10,446 bases of DNA from Eubacteriales Family XIII. Incertae Sedis bacterium (GCA_031290715.1 JAITNA010000102.1:1-10446); one strand, 5' to 3'; positions 1 through 6,803 are shown, numbered from the stretch's first letter. The notes: generated by a model not told the origin, from the sequence alone. Made by a program: numbers and translations.

Positions 1-39
1 TTAAGGTTGTCTTGCGAGTGGCGCGGGGCGGCGGTGATA

Positions 40-61
40 GCGCACGAATACGGCCGTGCGC
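40..61 (+). repeat. Short inverted repeat upstream of rpmE
   Basis: Perfect 7-bp arms GCGCACG and CGTGCGC are separated by 8 bases and lie about 26 bases before the rpmE start codon. In RNA this would form a small GC-rich hairpin in the rpmE leader. No T-run follows, so it is not a convincing terminator of an upstream gene. It could be a regulatory leader hairpin or chance in GC-rich DNA. I see no supportable gene in bases 1-87. Confidence 0.25.
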
Positions 62-87
62 GGCAGATCATAGAAAGGAAACGCATT

Positions 88-288
88 ATGAAACAGAATA
101 TCCATCCCGAATACAAGGACACGAAGGTGACCTGCGCTTGCGGCAACGCTTGGGAAACGCGGTCGACGGAGGACGAGATCAGGCTTGACGTCTGCTCGGC
201 CTGCCACCCGTTCTTCACGGGTCAGCAGAAGTTCATCAACCGCGGCGGGCGGGTCGAGAAGTTCAAAAACAAATACAATCTCGATTAG
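88..288 (+). CDS. rpmE: 50S ribosomal protein bL31, zinc-binding form
   Basis: This encodes a 66-residue protein of the bL31 family, a small protein of the large ribosomal subunit that helps bridge the two subunits. The sequence opens MKQNIHPEY, the usual N-terminus. It has the conserved Cys pairs of the zinc-type (C+) paralogue: CAC at about residues 16-18 and CSAC at about 37-40, followed by HPFFTG. The tail KFKNKYNLD is also typical. The ATG at 88 is chosen over an in-frame TTG at 7 because it gives the family length and is preceded by AGAAAGGAAA at a suitable distance. It is the first gene of a rightward cluster. In Bacillus, rpmE is likewise near prfA. A hairpin lies directly downstream. 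Confidence 0.95.
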   Translation: MKQNIHPEYKDTKVTCACGNAWETRSTEDEIRLDVCSACHPFFTGQQKFINRGGRVEKFKNKYNLD

Positions 289-312
289 CGAGGTGAATTC
301 GGACGGAATCAC

Positions 313-343
313 GGGGACAGGCCTTGGGGTCTGTCCTTATTAT
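313..343 (+). terminator. Hairpin between rpmE and prfA, probable terminator or attenuator
   Basis: A 9-bp stem, GGACAGGCC against GGTCTGTCC with one G-T pair, closes a TTGG loop. It is followed by the T-rich tail TTATTAT. The position, 24 bases after the rpmE stop, fits a Rho-independent terminator or partial terminator that lets rpmE be expressed above prfA. The tail is interrupted by A residues, so termination may be incomplete. Confidence 0.55.
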
Positions 344-366
344 ACGAGAAGCAATGGGGCTGAAAT

Positions 367-1434
367 ATGTATGACAAGCTGGATTTCATTTTGGAAAAAT
401 ATGAGGAGCTTTCGGGCCGGGCTTCCGATCCCGATGTGATCGCCAATCAGCCCGAATGGCAAAAGATCGTGAAGGAGATGGGCGAACTCGAGCCTGTCGT
501 CAGGGAATACAGCGCGTACAAGACTGACAAGGGGGCGCTCGCCGATACGGAGGGAATGCTTTCGGACGGGGGCCTTGACGATGAGGAAAAAGAGCTTTTC
601 AAGGCCGAGCTGTCTGAACTCAAGGACAGGATCGCGGCCGGCGAGGAAGCGCTTCGGATTCTGCTGCTCCCGAAAGACCCCAACGACGACAAGAACGTTA
701 TTCTTGAGATTCGCGCCGGGACGGGCGGGGAGGAAGCGAGCTTGTTCGGCGGCGATCTCCTGCGCATGTATATGCGCTATGCGGAGCGGCGCGGCTGGAA
801 AACGGAGATGCTCGACCTCAACGCGACGGAGCTCGGCGGTGTGAAGGAGGCGATTGTCATGATTCGCGGCCGGGGGGCTTATTCTCGCCTTAAATACGAG
901 AGCGGCGTGCATCGTGTGCAGCGTGTTCCCGAAACGGAAACGAGCGGCCGGATTCATACGTCCGCGGCGACGGTGGCTGTTTTGCCCGAGGTGGAGGACG
1001 TCGAGGTTCATGTCGATCCGAACGATGTTCGCGTGGATGTATTCCGCTCGTCGGGCAACGGCGGGCAGTCGGTCAACACGACGGATTCGGCGGTGCGTTT
1101 GACGCACATCCCGACGGGCATTGTGGTGTCCTGCCAAGATGAGAAGTCCCAGATCAAGAACAAGGACAAGGCGTTCAAGGTGCTGCGCGCGCGCCTTTAC
1201 GACCTCATGCTTCAGGAGCAAAACAAGGAACAGGCCGATGCGCGAAAGAGCATGGTCGGCTCCGGCGACAGGAGCGAACGCATCCGCACGTACAATTTCC
1301 CGCAGGGCCGCGTGTCCGACCATCGGATCGGCATGACGCTCTACAAGCTGCCCGCGTTCATGGACGGGGACATTGACGAGGTCGTTGACGGGCTGATCAC
1401 GAACGACCGCGCCGAGAGAATGCAGGCGTTTTGA
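367..1434 (+). CDS. prfA: Peptide chain release factor 1
   Basis: This is a 355-residue class I release factor that recognises UAA and UAG in the ribosomal A site and triggers hydrolysis of peptidyl-tRNA. The stop-codon-reading tripeptide is PET at residues 188-190. That matches the PxT of RF1 rather than the SPF of RF2. The catalytic GGQ is at 232-234 within SSGNGGQSVNTTDSAVR. The downstream QDEKSQIKNK and GSGDRSERIRTYNFPQGRVSDHR segments are hallmark RF1 sequences. The length is normal (about 355-360). The start MYDKLDFILEKYEEL aligns with the usual N-terminus, although only a weak GGGG-type ribosome binding site is visible. The next gene, tsaC, begins 16 bases later. The expected neighbour prmC, whose product methylates the GGQ glutamine, is absent between them. 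Confidence 0.97.
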   Translation: MYDKLDFILEKYEELSGRASDPDVIANQPEWQKIVKEMGELEPVVREYSAYKTDKGALADTEGMLSDGGLDDEEKELFKAELSELKDRIAAGEEALRILLLPKDPNDDKNVILEIRAGTGGEEASLFGGDLLRMYMRYAERRGWKTEMLDLNATELGGVKEAIVMIRGRGAYSRLKYESGVHRVQRVPETETSGRIHTSAATVAVLPEVEDVEVHVDPNDVRVDVFRSSGNGGQSVNTTDSAVRLTHIPTGIVVSCQDEKSQIKNKDKAFKVLRARLYDLMLQEQNKEQADARKSMVGSGDRSERIRTYNFPQGRVSDHRIGMTLYKLPAFMDGDIDEVVDGLITNDRAERMQAF

Positions 1435-1450
1435 TTGCACCATATATGAT

Positions 1451-2539
1451 ATGAAAACAACGATTTTGGATATATCGGCGCTGACGGAAGACACGCTTCG
1501 GCGGGCGCAGGTTTTTTGCGAGCCGGACGCTGTTGATATGGCCATCGACGCGATGGAGAAGATCCGCCGGGCCGCCGCGGTGATCCGGACAGGCGGGCTT
1601 GTCGCTTTCCCGACGGAAACGGTCTACGGGCTTGGAGCCGACGCGTTCAACACCGAGGCGGTAAGCAAGGTCTACGCGGCCAAGGGGCGGCCTTCCGACA
1701 ATCCTATGATCGTACACATTGCGCGTGCGAGCGATCTCGGCGTTTTGACGCGGACGCTGACGCCGCGGATCGTTAAGCTGGCCGACAACTTTTGGCCGGG
1801 ACCTCTGACGATGATTTTGGAAAAGCGCGGCGCGGTGCCGGACGTGACGACGGGAGGGCTTGATACCGTCGGCGTCCGTTTGCCGGACAGCCCCGCCGCG
1901 ATAGAGCTGATCCGGCTGGCGGGAACGCCGATTGCCGCGCCGAGCGCCAATCTTTCGGGTTCGCCGAGCCCCACGAAAGCGGATCATGTGATCGCCGACC
2001 TGTACGGCCGGGTTGATATGATCCTCGCCGGGCCGGACAGCCGCATTGGGATAGAATCAACAGTCGTCGATGTGACGGGCGCGCGGGCGCAGATCCTGCG
2101 CCCGGGCGTCCTCGCCGCCGAGGAGCTTGCGGAGGTGTTGGGCGAAACCGTGGAACTTGACCCCGCGCTGCTTCGGCGTGACAGGGGCGGGGAGGACGGC
2201 CGCGGCGGCGCGCCGCCGCGCGCGCCGGGTATGAAGTACAAACACTACGCGCCCGCGGCGGAGATGCTTGTCGTCGAGGGAAACCGAAGCCGCGTGAGGG
2301 ATGAGATCATCCGTTTGAAGGCGCTGAATGAAAAGCTGGGCCGTAAGGTCGGCATCCTGCTGTTCGAGGAGCAGGAATATATAGAAGCGGCGCATGGATT
2401 TTACGCGGTCTTGCGCGATTTGGATAATTCGGACGTTGATTTGATTATCGCGGGCGCTTTGAGCGAAACCGACGGCGTAGGCTTTGCGGTCATGAATCGC
2501 ATGATGAAGTCAGCCGGATACAACATCGTCAAAGTATAG
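1451..2539 (+). CDS. tsaC: L-threonylcarbamoyladenylate synthase, Sua5/YwlC type
   Basis: This is a 362-residue enzyme that makes threonylcarbamoyl-AMP from threonine, bicarbonate and ATP, the first step of the t6A modification at position 37 of ANN-decoding tRNAs. The YrdC-like catalytic domain covers about residues 35-235. It contains FPTETVYGLG (53-62), KGRPSDNP (78-85), PSANLSG (164-170) and IESTVVD (201-207). A linker with APGMKYKHYAP (258-268) leads to the C-terminal Sua5 domain, so this is the long Sua5/YwlC form rather than the short TsaC form. The first residues, MKTTIL, match the usual Clostridial start. About 15 residues between there and the catalytic domain look like an extra insertion. 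No Shine-Dalgarno sequence is visible before the ATG, which may point to coupling with prfA. The stop is only 4 bases from the stop of the convergent Uma2 gene. Confidence 0.95.
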   Translation: MKTTILDISALTEDTLRRAQVFCEPDAVDMAIDAMEKIRRAAAVIRTGGLVAFPTETVYGLGADAFNTEAVSKVYAAKGRPSDNPMIVHIARASDLGVLTRTLTPRIVKLADNFWPGPLTMILEKRGAVPDVTTGGLDTVGVRLPDSPAAIELIRLAGTPIAAPSANLSGSPSPTKADHVIADLYGRVDMILAGPDSRIGIESTVVDVTGARAQILRPGVLAAEELAEVLGETVELDPALLRRDRGGEDGRGGAPPRAPGMKYKHYAPAAEMLVVEGNRSRVRDEIIRLKALNEKLGRKVGILLFEEQEYIEAAHGFYAVLRDLDNSDVDLIIAGALSETDGVGFAVMNRMMKSAGYNIVKV

Positions 2540-2543
2540 ATCC

Positions 2544-3116
2544 TTAGAATTCCGCTGCATCGAATACCGTTTTGAAAGAAACGGAAAGCCCGGGGAAAAT
2601 TTCGGCTTGCACAGTGTCGTCCCGACCGTAAGCTTTCATCGCTTCCTCACCATTTGAGTTTTTCGTATAGACGCGGATGATATGGTCTGCGGGATTGACG
2701 ATCCAGCACTCGCGGACGCCTGCTTTCAGATAGCGGTCGAGCTTTACGCCGCTGTCATACGCTTCGCTGGACGGCGAAATCACTTCCACCACCAAATCCG
2801 GCGCACCCCTGATGCCGCGCTCGTCGATTTTCTCCCTGTCGCAGACGATCAACACATCGGGCTGCACGACCGTATCATCCTCGGCATCCGCGTTCAGGCG
2901 GATGTCGATCGGGGCGACAAAAGCTTTACATGGTTTATCTTTCAAAAAATCTCTGAACTCACCCGCAAGTTCGACCACCACCAACTGATGTTTTATCCCC
3001 GGCGCGGGCGCCATCAAATACGGACTGCCGTCGATCAACTCATAGCGTTCATCCGTATCCCAATGATAATAATCTTCATAGGTATAATATTCGTCCTTTT
3101 TCAGCGCAACGCTCAT
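2544..3116 (-). CDS. Uma2 family (DUF820) restriction-endonuclease-like protein
   Basis: This is a 190-residue protein of the Uma2 family, which has a PD-(D/E)XK nuclease fold but no established cellular role. Family landmarks are YELIDG (25-30), QPDVLIV (85-91), APDLVVEVISPSS (105-117) and KLDRYLKAGVRECWIVNP (125-142). By analogy with the fold, Asp87, Glu111 and Lys125 are the likely metal-binding and catalytic residues; this is inference. The start is set at the ATG whose first base is 3116 because a near-perfect AAGGAGGTG lies 4 bases upstream. A longer reading frame to 3188 adds 24 residues with no family resemblance. The gene faces tsaC tail to tail with a 4-base gap and interrupts the conserved tsaC-rpiB-upp row, so it is probably an insertion. 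It has its own promoter candidate. Confidence 0.88.
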   Translation of the reverse strand: MSVALKKDEYYTYEDYYHWDTDERYELIDGSPYLMAPAPGIKHQLVVVELAGEFRDFLKDKPCKAFVAPIDIRLNADAEDDTVVQPDVLIVCDREKIDERGIRGAPDLVVEVISPSSEAYDSGVKLDRYLKAGVRECWIVNPADHIIRVYTKNSNGEEAMKAYGRDDTVQAEIFPGLSVSFKTVFDAAEF

Positions 3117-3141
3117 ATCGCACCTCCTTCTTGCATACCCT

Positions 3142-3170
3142 ATTATATCCCATTTCGTATCACGATACCA
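3142..3170 (-). promoter_or_regulatory. Candidate promoter of the Uma2 gene with overlapping small palindrome
   Basis: Reading leftward, a perfect -10 hexamer TATAAT occupies 3147-3142, giving a start of transcription about 19 bases before the ATG. At 17-bp spacing the -35 would be TGGTAT, a poor match. A better TTGAGT lies 22 bp away, which is too far. The palindrome GTATC-AC-GATAC at 3157-3168 lies in the spacer and could be a repressor site. The -10 is convincing; the rest is uncertain. Confidence 0.4.
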
Positions 3171-3236
3171 CTCAAATGGATGGACCACGGTGTTTTAATA
3201 GTGTCTATTGTAACTGCTCAGACCCCTGCTAAAATA

Positions 3237-3338
3237 CTGTCATTCCCGCGAATGACATTTTGGTTGGCACTGGATTCCCGCATTCGCGGGAATGACATTT
3301 TGGTTGGCACTGGATTCCCGCATTCGCGGGAATGACAG
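3237..3338. repeat. 102-bp palindromic repeat element (REP/MITE-like, dRS3-like core)
   Basis: The element is bounded by perfect 14-bp inverted ends, CTGTCATTCCCGCG (3237-3250) and CGCGGGAATGACAG (3325-3338). Inside it, a 40-bp unit is repeated exactly twice in tandem (3251-3290 and 3291-3330). Each unit contributes a hairpin of ATTCCCGC, the loop ATTC, and GCGGGAAT (3274-3293 and 3314-3333). A third small hairpin, TGTCATTC-CCGC-GAATGACA, starts the element (3238-3257). The hairpin core fits the pattern ATTCCC-N8-GGGAAT described for the Neisseria dRS3 repeat. No transposase is encoded here. Exact duplication suggests recent amplification or slippage. Confidence 0.85.
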
Positions 3339-3395
3339 TCCTAACCCATAATTGTTTTGGGGATCGTAAATATCCCCTGCATTTGCTTTGATTTG

Positions 3396-3404
3396 TGATA
3401 AAAT
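3396..3404 (+). promoter_or_regulatory. Possible extended -10 promoter upstream of rpiB
   Basis: TGATAAAAT at 3396-3404 fits an extended -10 element (TG, one base, then TAAAAT). There is no good -35 at 16-18 bp upstream, which an extended -10 can tolerate. It would start transcription about 65 bases before rpiB. A promoter is expected here because the Uma2 gene on the other strand separates rpiB from the prfA-tsaC transcript. Confidence 0.35.
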
Positions 3405-3477
3405 GTTGTTGCTGCTGTTAAATGCCGCGAAATGGCGATTTGGTTGCGGCAGTAATATTGTTGGAGGATTTGATGTG

Positions 3478-3915
3478 ATGAAGGTGAAATTGGCATTGGC
3501 GGGCGATCATGGCGGGTTTGCGCTGAAGGAAGCTGTGAAGAGGGCGCTGGCGGAACAGGGATATGAGGTCTTGGATCTGGGTACGGATTCGGACGCTTCG
3601 GTCGACTATCCGATCTTTGCGAAGAAGTGCGCGGACGCTGTTGCGGCGGGGCGGGCAGACAAGGGCGTGGTGTTCTGCGGGACGGGCATCGGCGTTTCGA
3701 TGGCCGCGAACAAGGTTAAAGGCATCCGCTGCGCGCTCATCACGAGCGACGAATACGCGAGGTTGGCGGCCGAACACAACGACGCCAATATGATTGCGCT
3801 CGGCGGGCGCTTTACGACGGAAGCCGACGCGCTTCGTTATATCGGGATATGGCTTGCCGCGCCGTTCGGCGGAGGCCGGCATGCGCGCAGGGTCGCGGAA
3901 CTCAATGAGATGTGA
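3478..3915 (+). CDS. rpiB: Ribose-5-phosphate isomerase B
   Basis: This is a 145-residue LacAB/RpiB-family sugar-phosphate isomerase. It interconverts ribose 5-phosphate and ribulose 5-phosphate in the non-oxidative pentose phosphate pathway. Family features are AGDHGG near the N-terminus (Asp10, His11), DYP (43-45), GVVFCGTGIG with the likely catalytic base Cys67 followed by the anion-binding GTGIG loop (68-72), and HNDAN (100-104) leading to GGR. Length is normal. The start is the ATG at 3478 (MKVKLALAGDHGG), preceded by TTGGAGG. The in-frame GTG at 3475 has slightly better spacing and cannot be excluded. The same enzyme (ywlF) lies between ywlC and upp in Bacillus, in agreement with the neighbours here. 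Some family members act on allose 6-phosphate, but nothing here suggests that. Confidence 0.93.
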   Translation: MKVKLALAGDHGGFALKEAVKRALAEQGYEVLDLGTDSDASVDYPIFAKKCADAVAAGRADKGVVFCGTGIGVSMAANKVKGIRCALITSDEYARLAAEHNDANMIALGGRFTTEADALRYIGIWLAAPFGGGRHARRVAELNEM

Positions 3916-3963
3916 AGATGATTTATTATTATAGTTACTGTAGTTGATTTGGGAGGTGAAAGC

Positions 3964-4593
3964 ATGGGAAATGTTTATGTATTCGATCATCCGTTGATTC
4001 AGCACAAGACGGCTTTGATCCGGGACAAGGACACGGGCGTCAAGGATTTCCGGCAGCTTGTCAAAGAGATTTCGCTGCTGATGGGCTATGAGGTCACGCG
4101 CGGGCTGCAATTGCAGGATGTCGAGATCGAAACGCCGCTCGCAAAGACGACGGTGAAGATGCTCACGGATGTGGATTTGTGCATCGTGCCGATCTTGCGC
4201 GCGGGGCTTGGCATGGTGGACGGGTTCCTCGATTTGGTCCCTTCGGCGCGGGTCGGCTTCATCGGGCTCTATCGGGATCATGACACACATCTGCCTGTTG
4301 AATATTATTGCAAATTGCCCGAGGACATTGAACAGCGGCAGATTATCGTACTCGACCCGATGCTTGCGACGGGCGGGTCGGCGGCGGCGGCGGTGGACTT
4401 CATCAAGCAGCGCGGGGGCAAGCGGATCAGTTTTTGCTGCCTGATCGCGGCACCCGAGGGGATCGATGTGCTGACGAAGGCGCACCCTGATATCAATATC
4501 TATATTGCGGCGAAAGACAGTCACCTCAATGACCAGGCGTATATCGTTCCGGGCCTCGGCGACGCGGGCGACAGGCTTTACAGTTTGAAATGA
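3964..4593 (+). CDS. upp: Uracil phosphoribosyltransferase
   Basis: This 209-residue cytosolic enzyme makes UMP from uracil and PRPP, the pyrimidine salvage step. The sequence follows the Bacillus Upp closely: MGNVYVFDHPLIQHK at the start, VPILRAGLGMVDG (75-87), LYRD (102-105), the PRPP-binding loop DPMLATGGSA (131-140) and the uracil-binding tail PGLGDAGDR (196-204). The length equals the family norm. The ATG is placed by a strong GGGAGGTGAA 4 bases upstream. The gene follows rpiB by 48 bases, and its stop overlaps an ATG of the tyrS frame (ATGA), so the three are likely one transcript. Confidence 0.97.
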   Translation: MGNVYVFDHPLIQHKTALIRDKDTGVKDFRQLVKEISLLMGYEVTRGLQLQDVEIETPLAKTTVKMLTDVDLCIVPILRAGLGMVDGFLDLVPSARVGFIGLYRDHDTHLPVEYYCKLPEDIEQRQIIVLDPMLATGGSAAAAVDFIKQRGGKRISFCCLIAAPEGIDVLTKAHPDINIYIAAKDSHLNDQAYIVPGLGDAGDRLYSLK

Positions 4594-4607
4594 CACAGGA
4601 AGGGCTT

Positions 4608-5867
4608 ATGGTACAGGAAGGCAACGTATTCGACGTTCTCAAGGAGCGCGGTTTCATCCGTCAGACGACGCATGAAGAGGAAATCAGAAAACTGCTCGGC
4701 GAGGAAAAGGTAACATTTTATATCGGCTTCGACCCGACGGCAGACAGTCTGCATGTCGGGCATTTCATGCAGGTCGTCATCATGATGTGGATGCAGCGGT
4801 ACGGGCATACGCCCATCGTCCTCGTCGGGGGCGGCACGGCCATGGTCGGCGACCCGTCGGGCCGCACGGATATGCGCCGGATGATGACGCGGGACACCAT
4901 CGCGGAGAACGGAAAACAGTTCGAGAAGCTTTTTGAACGCTTCATCCGGTTCCGTGAGGACGGCGGCGATAAGGACGGCGGCGCCATCGGCGTCAACAAC
5001 GCGGACTGGCTTTTGGATTTGAATTACGTCGAATTCATCCGCGGGATCGGGCGGCATTTCTCCGTCAACAAAATGCTGACGGCCGAGTGTTTCCGCGCGC
5101 GTATGGAAAAGGGGCTGTCTTTTTTGGAATTCAATTACATGCTCATGCAGTCTTATGATTTCCTTGAGCTGTACCGGCGCTATGAGTGCAAGATGCAGTT
5201 TGGCGGCGACGACCAGTGGTCCAATATCCTCGGCGGCGTCGACCTCATTCGCCGCGAAACGGGCGGGCAGGCCTACGGTATGACCTTCGCCCTGCTCACG
5301 ACGAGCGAGGGGAAGAAGATGGGCAAGACGCAGGCGGGCGCGCTCTGGCTCGACGCGGACAAGACGCCCCCGTACGATTTTTATCAGTACTGGCGCAATG
5401 TCGAGGACGCGGATGTGCGTAACTGTCTGTGCATGCTGACCTTCCTCCCGATGGATGAGATAGAACGCCTTTCCGCGCTCAAGGACAGCGCGATCAACGA
5501 AGCGAAAGAAGTCCTTGCATTTGAGGCGACCAAACTCGTACACGGCGAAGAGGAAGCGATCAAGGCGAGCGGCGCGGCGCGGGCTTTGTTCGGCGCGGGC
5601 GCGGACGGCAATATGGACGATGTCCCGACGTCGGAGATTGGCCGCGCCCGGCTTGCGGACGGGATCGGCGTTGTGACCTTGATCCGGGAGATCGGCCTTG
5701 TGGCGAGCAACGGCGAGGGATTCCGCGCGATCGAGCAGGGCGGGCTGTCCATCGACGGGGAAAAGGTGACGGACCCCAAGATGATGCTGACCGACGCCGA
5801 TTTTGAAAAAGGCGGCATTCTGATCAAGAAAGGGAAGAAGACATACCATCGCATTCAAATCGTCTGA
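4608..5867 (+). CDS. tyrS: Tyrosyl-tRNA synthetase
   Basis: This is a 419-residue class I aminoacyl-tRNA synthetase that charges tRNA-Tyr. The Rossmann-fold catalytic domain carries the HIGH-type motif HVGH (49-52) after YIGFDPTADSL. It also has VGDPSGRTDMR, FGGDDQWSNI and the KMSKS-type loop KMGKT (237-241). An S4 RNA-binding domain covers roughly the last 75 residues (AIEQGGLSIDGEKV onward). The start at 4608 is preferred because AGGAAGGG lies just upstream and the protein then begins MVQEGNVFDVLKERG, close to the usual length. An ATG at 4590 that overlaps the upp stop would add 6 residues and lacks a ribosome binding site. No T-box leader is possible in the gap, so expression probably depends on the upstream genes. 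Confidence 0.96.
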   Translation: MVQEGNVFDVLKERGFIRQTTHEEEIRKLLGEEKVTFYIGFDPTADSLHVGHFMQVVIMMWMQRYGHTPIVLVGGGTAMVGDPSGRTDMRRMMTRDTIAENGKQFEKLFERFIRFREDGGDKDGGAIGVNNADWLLDLNYVEFIRGIGRHFSVNKMLTAECFRARMEKGLSFLEFNYMLMQSYDFLELYRRYECKMQFGGDDQWSNILGGVDLIRRETGGQAYGMTFALLTTSEGKKMGKTQAGALWLDADKTPPYDFYQYWRNVEDADVRNCLCMLTFLPMDEIERLSALKDSAINEAKEVLAFEATKLVHGEEEAIKASGAARALFGAGADGNMDDVPTSEIGRARLADGIGVVTLIREIGLVASNGEGFRAIEQGGLSIDGEKVTDPKMMLTDADFEKGGILIKKGKKTYHRIQIV

Positions 5868-5903
5868 GGGAAGCGTTTGAACGAGGTGGTTTTTCCTTTC
5901 TTT

Positions 5904-6722
5904 TCACGAAACGGGGACCGCGCTTTCGCAGGGGACGGCGCATTGACATTTGCCGCAGCCGTAAAACGCGCCGTCCGGCGTGCTCACGGCGAGCAGATAT
6001 TCATTGCAAAGTTTGTGGTCTTTCCCTTTTTCAAAGCTGATCGCGCGGCCCGGGCAGCGCTGTATACAGGCGCCGCATTCCGTGCAGTATTCGGTCAAGG
6101 TCTTGTAGGCGCGCGGCGTCAGCGGGAGCGGGAGCGAGGTGACGACGCTGCCGAATCTCCCCGCCATCCCTTTTTCTGTAATGACGCCTTTTGAAAGCGA
6201 AAAAGTCCCCAAGCCCGCGGCGTACGCAATATGCCGTTCCGACCAGTTGCTTGTATAGAGCGATTTCGGGTGTTCGTCAAATTTCATGAAAATCGTCATG
6301 CGGGGATCCGACATCGGATTGACGGCCCCGAATCCGTTTTTTTCAAGTTCGGCCGCGATAGCTTGCGAGAGTTTGATAAGGCACTCCTGCCCGTTGACCC
6401 GCGCTTGCTGCCAGATATCCGAAGGGCGGCCGCCCTTGCGGTTTTCCGCTTTGATTTCTTCCGTGAACGGCAGAAAGTAGGAAATGACCGTTTTCGCGCC
6501 CGGCAGCCATTCCGCGGGCTGCGTCAAATCGAGATTTGCTTCTTTGTTGCGGACGAGTGATTGAATGTAATCGTCTTCCGCGGCGGCGTATCCGACGATG
6601 GGATCGTTGAAAAACCGTATGCCGGCATACTCCGGTTTGCGCGCGGCCTCGGCGGAAATATGGTTGGAAACATCGTTATCCAAGAAGCCCTTTAAAAAAT
6701 GGTAAACCGTATCTTTGTCCAT
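5904..6722 (-). CDS. Double [4Fe-4S] cluster protein related to epoxyqueuosine reductase
   Basis: This 272-residue protein has a C-terminal double-cluster ferredoxin domain. The first set is CTECGACIQRCPG with Cys213, 216, 219 and 223. The second is Cys239, 256, 259 and 265 in CGKCQCAVPC, with an extra Cys261. The middle section SERHIAYAAGLGTFSLSKGVITEKG resembles the cobalamin-site region of QueG and reductive dehalogenases. However, the protein is about 100 residues shorter than E. coli QueG, lacks its C-terminal HEAT-type part, and the canonical QueG active-site aspartate context is not evident. I therefore call it a QueG-like redox protein of unknown substrate, not QueG itself. The start at 6722 has GGAGGG upstream. 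It faces tyrS with a 36-base gap and is divergent from the SRP RNA gene. Confidence 0.8.
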   Translation of the reverse strand: MDKDTVYHFLKGFLDNDVSNHISAEAARKPEYAGIRFFNDPIVGYAAAEDDYIQSLVRNKEANLDLTQPAEWLPGAKTVISYFLPFTEEIKAENRKGGRPSDIWQQARVNGQECLIKLSQAIAAELEKNGFGAVNPMSDPRMTIFMKFDEHPKSLYTSNWSERHIAYAAGLGTFSLSKGVITEKGMAGRFGSVVTSLPLPLTPRAYKTLTEYCTECGACIQRCPGRAISFEKGKDHKLCNEYLLAVSTPDGAFYGCGKCQCAVPCESAVPVS

Positions 6723-6803
6723 GTTGCCCTCCGTGTCGGTGATGGCGATCCTCTCGCGTTCAGCCGCCTATAAAAATTATTACAATAAAATTATAACATG
6801 GAT

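Larger units (their letters stand above)
3117..3477. other. Non-coding stretch between the Uma2 gene and rpiB
   Basis: These 361 bases hold the Uma2 promoter (leftward), the 102-bp palindromic repeat element at 3237-3338, and a possible rightward promoter for rpiB near 3396-3404. A long rightward reading frame crosses part of it, but that frame is the antisense of Uma2 plus translated repeats, with no start signal and no family resemblance. I see no RNA gene. The stretch 3189-3236 and the stretch 3339-3390 show nothing I can name. Confidence 0.6.

Noticed and set aside
7..87. N-terminal extension of RpmE from a TTG at 7
   Set aside because: The added residues do not resemble bL31, and the ATG at 88 has a ribosome site and gives the normal length.
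340..1545. 401-residue leftward open frame across prfA
   Set aside because: It is antisense to a clear RF1 gene, has no family resemblance and arises from GC-rich codon bias.
2682..3335. 217-residue rightward open frame through Uma2 and the repeat element
   Set aside because: It is antisense of Uma2 followed by translated repeat units (LDSRIRGND-type peptide), with no ribosome site.
3238..3337. Possible CRISPR array
   Set aside because: The two 40-bp units abut directly without unique spacers and consist of internal palindromes; there are no cas genes nearby.
3931..3943. AGTTACTGTA shared by the rpiB-upp gap and the 41-bp palindrome
   Set aside because: A ten-base match in AT-rich spacers about 6 kb apart, without matching symmetry or flanks, is easily chance.
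3418..4596. 392-residue leftward open frame across rpiB and upp
   Set aside because: It is antisense to two confidently identified genes; its composition (Arg/His-rich) is typical of shadow frames.
4578..5858. 426-residue leftward open frame across tyrS
   Set aside because: It is a shadow of tyrS, which has all synthetase motifs on the opposite strand.
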